A stretch of DNA of 30,396 nucleotides, from positions 1 to 30,396 of the forward strand of contig JADRCO010000579.1 of assembly GCA_021464525.1 (NCBI GenBank), read 5' to 3'. This DNA is from Rhizophagus sp. LPA8_4_AMF. Its lineage: Eukaryota > Glomeromycota > Glomeromycetes > Glomerales > Glomeraceae. The first letter of the stretch is position 1; each line of letters starts with the position of its first letter. Of the stretch, positions 22,601 to 30,396 are shown piece by piece. The notes under the pieces are model-generated. The model saw nothing but the letters and a program-made list of their open reading frames with translations. It was not told where the DNA came from and made no database searches. Position numbers and translations under genes: made by a program.

Positions 22601-22693
22601 AAATAAATAAATTCTATTTAATAAATTAAAAGAAAGAAAAATCGTTTAAAAAAAAAAATAATAATAATAACGTTATAAAAAAATAAAAAGTAC
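19691..22693. other. Long gene-poor stretch
   Basis: About 3 kb without a supported gene. It contains an imperfect 68-bp direct repeat around 20121 and 20189 (TTATAT.ATTTAGGATA followed by ATGTGAA), and a patch at 20758-20855 where AGGATAATTCG and its inverted form recur. Short in-frame stretches near 21171 and 22123 (34 and 26 codons) are too small to call. The last 150 bp should hold the promoter of the cupredoxin gene. Confidence 0.5.
20117..20255. repeat. Imperfect 68-bp tandem duplication
   Basis: Two units share TTATATNATTTAGGATA, an ACAGT word and ATGTGAA, in the same order and 68 bp apart. Confidence 0.5.
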
Positions 22694-23578
22694 ATGATGT
22701 CTCTTCAACAACGAATTTCGAAAAAATTAATTGCGCTTATTTTGGCTTGTCTCCTTATCGGTAGTATTTTTGCTGCTGCAGAAACTGTCGTTATTGAAGT
22801 TGGTGGAGGAGGGCCTGAGAACTTAAAATTTGTTCCTCAAGAAGTTACAGCGAACAAAGGAGATACTGTGAGTTATTTTTTATAATTATTTTGTAATTTC
22901 ATATTTTTTTATTTTTTTTTTTTTCTCAGAAAAGAAAAAAATTTTTTTCTATTATGATAATTTAGATTCTTTGGAAATTTATGGGAGGAAATCATAATGT
23001 CGTTGAAAGTTCAGGCAAACGTTCATGTGAAATGAAGGAGGATCCTAACGCTTGTAAGTGAATATTTGTTAAAAGAAAAAAAAATTTTTTTAACTCTATT
23101 TACTTTCGATTAAATTAATAATATTATTTATCTTACTTTCTTTCATTATATCTTAGTTCAATCTTTAACAAATCCACCATCTGGGAATTATACTTTAGAA
23201 ATCACAAGCGAGAAAGATACAATTACTTATATGTGTAGTTTTGGTTCCCATTGTTCAGGTGGTGGTATGTGGGGTATCATTTATGTTGGCGGAACTGAGC
23301 CACCTACATTTGTCAAACCAACTCCATCTAATAAGGCTAGTAAAGATAATGCTAACAACGCTCCTGAAAATGAAATGAATAATTCTGGTAAAGTTGCTGG
23401 AATTGTAATTGGTAGTATATTTGGTTTTGCGATGATTTCAGCTATAGGATTTTTGTTGGCTAAACGATACAGATCTAAACAAAGAACAGTTCCTACAGCT
23501 GAAGGAATTAAGAAAGTCGTTGATAATACTGATCAGCCAACAAAAGATGCTCATAAAGCAACCCTTGAAAATGTATAA
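22694..23578 (+). CDS. Membrane-anchored cupredoxin (plastocyanin-like) domain protein
   Basis: Exons 22694-22867, 22966-23053 and 23157-23578 join in phase and give 227 residues. An N-terminal signal peptide (about residues 10-29, hydrophobic core LIALILACLLIGSIFAAA) is followed by a cupredoxin fold at about 31-132. Likely copper ligands are His68 (GGNHNVV), Cys114 and His119 (MCSFGSHC) and Met125 (GGGMWG). Cys79 and Cys120 could form the usual disulfide. A Pro/Ser/Asn-rich linker then leads to a transmembrane helix at about 167-188, followed by a basic stop-transfer stretch (KRYRSK) and a short cytosolic tail. The protein is therefore probably type I plasma membrane or wall-facing. Its substrate is unknown; related fungal proteins are cell-surface electron-transfer or structural proteins. 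Confidence 0.88.
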
Positions 23579-24090
23579 ATTAGTTAATTGTTATAATTAT
23601 TTTTTGACAGGAATTAATATAGGTGGTTTATAATGATGTTCACTAACGATATTCTGTTACAAATTTAATAATAAATATTATATTATTGTTAATAAGTTGG
23701 ATTATGAATTAATTCTTCCACACAAAGGATATAAAATTCGAAAAATTATCGTGCAAAAAAACACAAAAATCACGTGAATAATGAGTATCATTTCGACGTA
23801 ATTTATTAATTATTTCAACTATGATTTCGATTTCTAATTATGATTATTTATCTCAATGATAAAAAACAATTTGCAAGAGAACAATGAGAACGGTTTTGTT
23901 GACTTAATATGTGATCGTCAGTATGTCAGAGTTTTCAGCCAGGAGCTTGTTTATAATTAGTTATTTTCAAATTTAAGGCAATAATTTTATTTAAAAATGT
24001 TTTTCCTATTTTACAAATTTTTTTTTTTTATAAATTTTACAACTACAAAATAAGAAATGGAATAAATAAATAATTTATTTTTTTTTTTTT
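23579..24090. other. Convergent intergenic spacer
   Basis: It lies between the 3' ends of the cupredoxin (+) and PAW-BTB (-) genes. AT-rich with T-runs; no gene or recognisable RNA seen. Confidence 0.55.
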
Positions 24091-25653
24091 CTAAACTAAA
24101 TTAAGTAACTTCTTCGATTTCTTATTCTTTCTTCTAAAAATATTTCTTAAACTTGTTACTCCAATATTCGTTATCTTTTTAGCATTCTTTTTCTCCGCGT
24201 TCAATTTATTCTTATCTTCATCAGAAGAAGTGGTAACTTCATCATCTACATCCAATAACATATCAAAATACCTTATTAATTGTTCAGCGCCACATTCTCT
24301 TGCAATCGATTCAATATCATCAACATTTTCTTCATTCACTAGTTCTTTAAGTGCTTTTTCACATCTTTGAACTAAAGTGTGAATTAAAAACCTAGATGCT
24401 CCATACATTAAATCAATCCAATCCTCGATAGATTCTAATTCAGAAGTAATTTCACCAATATATAAGAATTCTAATATAATTTCTAACGTTTTTGCAGAAA
24501 TATCTTTAAGGATTAAAGACCCATTGCTTGATTCAATCATTTTTGAATCTAAAAGGGCTCTAAAATAATCTGATCTCGAAGATAATACTTTTGTATGAAC
24601 ATAATATATTTGATTTTCTTTTGAATCATTAATTTCAAGAGAAATGATAAAATCACTAGTCTCCTTATCATTAAACACCATTTCTTCTCCTTTTTCTTTG
24701 ATAATTTCAGGTAAAGGATCGCATACAATATCAGGTACTAGTTCAACTTTAACATCAAATCCAAAAGTTTCATCATCATCTACTAAATCATCGCTTCCAC
24801 CAGTTCTTTTTTGTCTAAATAATTGAGTTTTTTGCCATGCATCATCTATGTCTCCTCCGATTAAGTCAACTTTTAATTTAAATCCATATTCTCCTTTAAT
24901 TAATGACGAAACATCTTTCAATGTATTATCACTTTGATATTTATATTGATTATCATGTGTACATGTGAGTAGTAGATCGGAATCGATCGGATGAAAGGTT
25001 GGAGTTGGATTGGATCGCGTCGGTAATGGAGAGATTGACCATCTTATTGAGACAGAATCATCAAATGTACAATGTTTTAATCGAAGATTTAGAGAAGATA
25101 TTAAAAAATTTCCAGAACGATAATCGAATTGCCAAATTATATAACCTGGTTCGGTTGATCTATCGGTATCAGGTTCTCTCGCTAAATATACCCTATAAAA
25201 AAAAAAAATTGTTTCGGTGAGTTTATTCAAACTAAAATATACTTATATAATATATATTATATATATTATATATATATATTTTCACAATTATACATTTTAA
25301 ACTTACATTTGTAAATCAAGTTCGTTATCGACTTTATAAGCAATATTATCATATTCCATACATCCTTTTTTCCAAGATTTTAAATATTTTTTATTAAATA
25401 TACTATTTTCATAATAAGCATTATTCCTTGTATTATAACATATTCTGTGTGTAAATTGATTTGATAAACTCGAATTATTATTAGGTATGACGTGTAACCT
25501 ATATTTATTATTTAATAAACCTAATGCCGGTGGTTTCGTTAATTTAGTAGTAAAACCGGGTGAATTGGGATCTATCGTACTATTAGTGCTGGCCGTTTCA
25601 ATATCTATTTTACGTCTGTAACGAGGCAAAGTTTGAAAATAATATGCCGACAT
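24091..25653 (-). CDS. PAW domain (PNGase C-terminal type) fused to a BTB/POZ domain
   Basis: Exons 25653-25307 and 25192-24091 join in phase 2 and give 482 residues. Residues about 45-268 resemble the PAW domain that ends animal peptide:N-glycanase and binds high-mannose glycans: the region has KSWKKGC, then KVDNELDLQMVYLARE, GYIIWQFDY, SVSIRWSI, and GGDIDDAWQKTQLFRQ, in the PNGase order and spacing. Residues about 285-400 form a BTB domain (SDFIISLEIND, YYVHTKVLSSRSDYFRALL, LKDISAKTLEIILEFLYIGEI), and a short BACK-like helical part follows to about 430. The tail is Lys-rich. No transglutaminase-type catalytic core is present. BTB proteins often recruit Cullin-3, so this may be an adaptor for ubiquitination of misfolded glycoproteins. 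That role is inference. Confidence 0.85.
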
Positions 25654-26707
25654 CTTGTATAAATAAATAAATGAATTCGTGGCAAAAAAAAAAAATAATA
25701 ATTTTTTTTTTCTTAAAAAAAAACTTAAAAGTTTTGTGCGCCCCTACGAATTTTTTTAGCTATTATTATTTTTATACTTTTTTTTCCTTCAATAATGCAA
25801 CATATGCAACAAGTACAATGAAGATAAGATTTTATTGTTCATCATTAATCATGTGATTACGAATATAATATGTTTGTTCTTTGCATTTTTCCCTATAATT
25901 ATCGTTTATTTAAAATTCCTTTTATTGATATGTCAAAAAAGAAATTAACTGGATTAACCTTACATTGTGACAAGCGTTTATTAAAAAAGAATTCGTTTAA
26001 TGGTTGTGGTTCGGTTTTATCATATATTACGCATTTACGCATAAAATCGCTTTTTCATTATAATTAACAAATATTGAGATATATAGAGTAAATCTTTTTT
26101 TTTTTTTTTACCTCTTATTGAGGCGCTAGAATTAGGATATAATAATTCTTTGGTGTGAGAATAAAAAGTGAGACCAGATTATCAAGTTCGATCGACCGCA
26201 GTCGATAATTTTTTTTTAAAAGAAATCACGTGAATTGCTAACTTAATTAAATATTTTCAATAACTTTTTTCGTATTAATACTTTACAACAATAAAGATAC
26301 TTTCGTTTAAACCCATTTTCTTCCAAATTCGAACCGTTTTCTCCCGGTATAAGCTCGAACAATAATTTTGAAAATCACTTTGTTGATCAAAACTAATCAA
26401 AATCATTCTCATCTTTAAATATTCTTTTTTTAAAATAGAAAATTCTTCACAAAAATCAGCTCCGATCAATTATTTACTTTATTTGTGTGGTTTGAGATGA
26501 TCATTTTTCTTATTGTATAATTATCTACTTTCAATTCATTCGAATTCTATTATTTAATCGCGTTACTATGGCTTTTCTCTTCGCACTTACACGTAATGAA
26601 ATCCGTTTAATAATTCTCTCAATTGACGCCAGTCTTCCTCATAAGGTAATAATTAATAGATAACAACGACTAACGTATATTGTAATATCAAACAAACAAG
26701 GACTTAC
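25654..26707. other. 5' flank of the PAW-BTB gene and gene-poor spacer
   Basis: The first few hundred bases should contain the promoter of the minus-strand PAW-BTB gene. Small open frames at 25671-25856 (+), 25870-26067 (+) and 26275-26469 (-) have no recognisable product and are not called. Long T-runs are frequent. Confidence 0.4.
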
Positions 26708-26875
26708 GAGGCTTTTTTCCAAAAATGCATCCAATGCATATGGCGCGTTTCACACAATTCCGTAAATTTCATATGTCGATCTTTACATCGGTCTTCACAT
26801 CTTTTTTCTTCAATCCTCTGTTTTCTCAGGTGGTTTGTCGCTGTTTCATAATTGCATATAAATGCATTTAATAAC
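26708..26875 (-). pseudogene. Possible isolated exon
   Basis: On the minus strand a frame runs from an AG at 26877-26876 to a strong GTAAGT donor at 26707 and encodes about 55 residues rich in charge, Cys and His (RIEEKRCEDRCKDRHM, CETRHMHWMHFW). Its 3' partner is ambiguous: the frame DWRQLRELLNGFHYV ending in a stop lies just downstream but does not join in phase at the nearest AG, while another AG gives a different open frame. I do not recognise it; a gene relic is most likely. Confidence 0.25.
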
Positions 26876-27624
26876 CTGATTCATCATTGTCTTTTTTTAT
26901 CCAATTAATGGGCTTTTTTAAATAAAAGTTTTTTTCGTCAAATTTTAATGGATGAATAATAATTGTACAATTTTAATAATTATATGATCACAATTATACT
27001 ATTATATGATCAATATAAAGTATAAACAGTCTAACTTCTATCCATTTAGTTATAGAATCATATTATATGATAATTGCAATAAAAGCAATAAAAGCTTATA
27101 TTATCAATTAAAGTTTTATAAGTTTTCAATTTACAGGTCGAATTAATAATAATAAATAATAAAATTAAACTATAATGAAACTTATTTTGCTAAATGTTAA
27201 CGTAAATCTTATTAAAACTATATTAATAAATCACATTAAAATTAAATTATTGTTATTTTAAAGAATTTCAACAAATAAACATTATAACTATATTAAATTA
27301 TGACAACACATAATCAATAAGTTTGCAATACTAATTGTTTGTAAATTAATTATATTTTTTTAATTTAATCTATTATATAAATAGTATTTTTGCTTTTTTT
27401 ATTCCAAATACCATGCCTTCAATTTTATTAATTTTAACAAATCATAAAGTAATAATATATATGTTGGAGTCCATCTACAATATGCAATGCAATCGTGGTA
27501 TATAAAGGGTATTTTTTGCTATAAAATATTACTTAATATATCTTTAGTTTATTAGCATTATAATTAAATAATTCTATATTTTTAAAAAAATATGCTTAAA
27601 ATTAAATTATTGTAGTTTGAGTCT
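26876..27624. other. AT-rich spacer
   Basis: About 750 bp of nearly pure A/T sequence with no supported gene. It contains short repeats of TTATATGATCA near 26981-27012. Confidence 0.55.
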
Positions 27625-28026
27625 AAAGCTCTGAATGAGTCTGAGTCAAATCATGAGTTAAGTTGAGTTAAGTTGAGTTAGTAATTTTTGGACTTGTAAT
27701 GAATTATAAGTCAAACTTGACTTGTTAAAATTTAATTTTATATTGTAAAAATAAAGTAAAGTTAATGTTAAACTTAAATATTTTATCAATTTATGATTAT
27801 TAAATAGTAAATAATTACTATTTTATACTTTTAAAGTGAAAAAATAATATAATTTCATTTTTTTGTAATTTAAATTGACTTAACTCAACTCAAGTCAAAA
27901 ATTTTATTAAATTAATTCAATTCAATTCAACTTGACTCTATTAAACTATTAAAGTTTAATTCAAATTCAATTCAACTCAACTCATTTATAAAATAATTTA
28001 ACTCAACTTAACTCATTAGAAGCTTT
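27625..28026. mobile_element. Inverted-repeat element with GAGTT/AACTC arrays
   Basis: The left end (AAAGCTCTGAATGAGT then repeats of GAGTTAAGTT) matches the reverse complement of the right end (AAAGCTTCTAATGAGTT then AAGTTGAGTT). Inside, the left half carries GAGTTAAGTT units and the right half AACTCAACT and AATTCAATTC units, so the segment could fold into a long stem. It contains no coding capacity. No target duplication was found, so it may be a decayed foldback or MITE-like element. Confidence 0.5.
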
Positions 28027-28980
28027 AAAATTAACCCAAAGTTCTATTCAAAACTATTTCTTTAACTGCTATATTTCAATGCAATTTTAGCTTATTAGAA
28101 AATATACTGTACTATACCATCTAATTTGTAATGAATATTTAATATCAAGTTTTTTGGATATATATCAGTAGGTGGAAATATCACATGCATTACCAATTAT
28201 TAGTAAAATTATTTTGTATAACATAAATATATGAAAATTACATCAACATTAATATAATACATCAAAATTAAATATTTAAATATTATTTTTTTTATGATTA
28301 TTTAGATTAAATATTATATACCTTTGCAGATTTTTAAAAAATTATATTATAAAAAGTAATTACTATTAATTAAAAAACACTTATTTTATACTTTTATATC
28401 ACTGATTGAACTGATTAACTATGTTAAAAATTCAAAATAATTATACAAATATTCTTATTTTTTTATGCTTTCTTATATAATTTATTTAAAAAAATTATTT
28501 TAATGATATAGATTTTATTTTTGACTGGTATTAAAGCTAATTTCTTGTATTTTACCAAAATTAAGAAATTGTTTATTAGTAAATATATAATATTTTTTCT
28601 TTAACTATTTGAACTAAAATTATATTAAAATAAAAGATATGTATAAATATATAATAAAATGAAGCAAAAAAAAAAATAAAAAAATATTTTTTTTTTATAC
28701 TTATTAATTTACTATATAAAAATAAAGAAATAATTAACAATATATTTTATTGGTTGAATTGATTAAACTGGAATTTTCAATTTTTAAAAAATGTAAAATA
28801 TTTTAAAACTTAATGAATATTAAAATATATAATAAAAAAAGGTGTTATATTGTATATATTATATGAAATAATGTTATCTTTGACTTGAATTTGAATTTAA
28901 CTAATTTTAGATTGGCATTATAAGTTTGATCAGAATTAAAAAAAATTTGATTTAAATTATGATTTAAAAATTAGAATATA
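28027..28980. other. AT-rich spacer
   Basis: Nearly pure A/T sequence with runs of A and T; no gene, RNA or strong repeat seen. Confidence 0.6.
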
Positions 28981-29268
28981 TTTTTTTTCACGCTTGCGAT
29001 ATATCACATTTCCCTTTTTTGGCAAATTTTATATATTAATTATGTTGATCATTTTGATCATGTGACTTTGTTAAGATTTTCTATTTTTAAAAAATCTTGG
29101 CGTGAGACCTTATACACATATTATGTACTATAAGAAATCTTATATTATATGTATTTTTGGCCACTCTACAAGTTTTCTTAATATATCAAAAAGGGTTTAA
29201 AATGTTATTTTTGACTTTTATATGTAATACATTATAGGGGTATACTATATCGCAGGTGCGATAAAAAA
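28981..29268. repeat. Possible inverted-repeat element, about 290 bp
   Basis: The left end TTTTTTCACGCTTGCGATATAT is echoed by the reverse complement of the right end, TTTTTTATCGCACCTGCGATATAG. The match is imperfect and no target duplication is visible. Confidence 0.35.
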
Positions 29269-29869
29269 TAAAACTCTTAAAAATTTGCAATTTTAAATTA
29301 TTATATAAATTTAAAGTATATACATTATACATGAAGTCAAAATTAGGTTAATTTTAACTATCAAAATAGTCAAAATGGTCAAAATTAATTCAATTTTAGC
29401 CTTTTAAAAGTTGAAATAGTCGAATTAGATGTTAAATAACTATCTATATTATTAAAATTTAAAATTTAATAATAAAGTATTTTAAAGATATTTCAGCATC
29501 TAGTAATTAAAAACTGATGATCTATAGTTTATTTGAAAGCTCTAATTGAGATAAATCAATAGCGATAAGATTATATCTATAGTATTAATATTGACCATTC
29601 TATTCATACTTAAATATTAAGACATTTTGCTAACAATTTCAGTATCTAGTGATCAGATTTATATAATCTTGGTACCATTTGATTCGTCTCATTGAGAGGA
29701 TTTAAATGATATATATTAAATTTTTGTAGATATTGATATTAACAAAGTTATTGTGATTTAAAGTTTTTACTATTTCGCAACTATTAAAATCATATGTTAT
29801 GATATAATTTTGGCCAATTTCAACTTTAATTTTAACTTTAAGCCTCCAAAACCAAAATATTTCAACTTT
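29269..29869. other. AT-rich spacer with short TCAAAAT repeats
   Basis: The words AGTCAAAAT, GGTCAAAAT and similar recur between 29330 and 29420. The 62-codon minus-strand frame at 29702-29890 is low-complexity and not called. Confidence 0.45.
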
Positions 29870-29875
29870 ATGGCC

Positions 29876-29955
29876 AGCCACCACAATCACCTAATGCGAT
29901 ATCCCTCATGAAGCCTGATTATGGTGAGGTCGCAAGTTCGATTTTGGGTGGCTCC
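29876..29955 (+). repeat. tRNA-like patch, possible SINE head
   Basis: AGCCACC at 29876-29882 can pair with GGTGGCT at 29947-29953, and GCAAGTTCGATTT in between resembles an internal B-box promoter and T-loop. The D-arm and T-stem do not pair properly, so this is not a working tRNA. A tRNA-derived SINE or chance similarity are both possible. Confidence 0.25.
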
Positions 29956-30129
29956 TATTTTAAAAAAATTATACTGCAGATGCTACAACCAACATCAGAA
30001 AATTAATGCAGCGTAAAATTACGTAAGTTTTCACGTATTCATAAATCTACGTAGCTTTACAGGACCTTCGAAATATTACGAAAGCGTAAGTATTCAGCAC
30101 ATTGTGACATAATCTTATAAAATTTTACA

Positions 30130-30362
30130 GCATAATCTCACGAAACATTGCACTTTTTGAAAGTTTATGAAATATAAATTTACGGTACATTACGGCATAA
30201 TCTCGCGAAATATTACACTTTTCGAAAGTTTGTGAAGTGTAAATTTACGGTACATAACAGCATAATCTCACAAAGCATTACACTTTTCGAAAGTTTACAA
30301 AATGTAAATTTACGGTACATTACGGCATAATCTCACGAAACATTACACTTTTCGAAAGTTTA
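30130..30362. repeat. 65-bp minisatellite, about 3.6 copies
   Basis: Units begin with GCATAATCTC at 30130, 30195, 30260 and 30325, exactly 65 bp apart. Each contains ATTACACTTTTCGAAAGTTT (the first copy differs by a few bases) and ends in AAATTTACGGTACAT. The last copy stops near 30362, where unrelated sequence begins. Upstream sequence from about 30010 contains degenerate versions of the same words (TACGAAA, TTACG). Confidence 0.88.
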
Positions 30363-30396
30363 CGTCGATAGGTTTCCACATGTGTAATAACATTAT

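Noticed and set aside
24644-25220. Two plus-strand frames of 60 and 73 codons
   Set aside because: They are antisense to the PAW-BTB second exon.
1-30396. CRISPR array, bacterial operon or phage module
   Set aside because: Genes are intron-rich and eukaryotic; no array of regular short repeats with unique spacers was seen.

Overview
The window looks like a nuclear contig from an early-diverging fungus, most likely an arbuscular mycorrhizal fungus of the Rhizophagus/Glomus type. The reasons are very AT-rich DNA full of A/T runs, genes cut by many short GT-AG introns (15 exons in one gene, 17 in another), long gene-poor stretches with decayed repeats, and a kinase-like gene of a family I associate with Rhizophagus expansions. 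This placement is inference; no ribosomal or mitochondrial marker is present.

Layout. 1-810: a possible small gene with a duplicated peptide-coding motif. 988-2933 (+): an eight-exon gene of unknown function with one GC-AG intron. 2934-4534: AT-rich spacer with a 204-bp inverted-repeat element flanked by a 9-bp direct repeat. 4535-6854 (-): a SAM-like/kinase-like gene with an in-frame stop. 6855-8265: spacer with a perfect hairpin and an inverted-repeat element. 8266-11500 (-): cytosolic threonyl-tRNA synthetase, diverging from 12254-15298 (+): a PGM2-type phosphoglucomutase/phosphopentomutase. 15580-16774 (-): a protein carrying a 76-residue ubiquitin joined to an ADP-ribosyltransferase-like domain. 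16775-22693: gene-poor DNA with a diverged direct duplication and decayed minus-strand reading frames. 22694-23578 (+): a membrane-anchored cupredoxin. 24091-25653 (-): a BTB/POZ protein whose N-terminal part resembles the sugar-binding PAW domain of peptide:N-glycanase. 25654-30396: mostly non-coding, with inverted-repeat elements, a tRNA-like patch and a 65-bp minisatellite at the right edge.

Most interesting are the two ubiquitin-linked fusions. The ubiquitin-ART protein could release, or be released from, a variant ubiquitin and modify targets with ADP-ribose. The PAW-BTB protein could link recognition of high-mannose glycans to a Cullin-3 ligase. Nothing shows that the two act together. 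All gene models were spliced by eye; reading phase was checked across every junction of the eight-exon gene, the kinase-like gene, the synthetase, the mutase, the ubiquitin-ART gene, the cupredoxin and the PAW-BTB gene.
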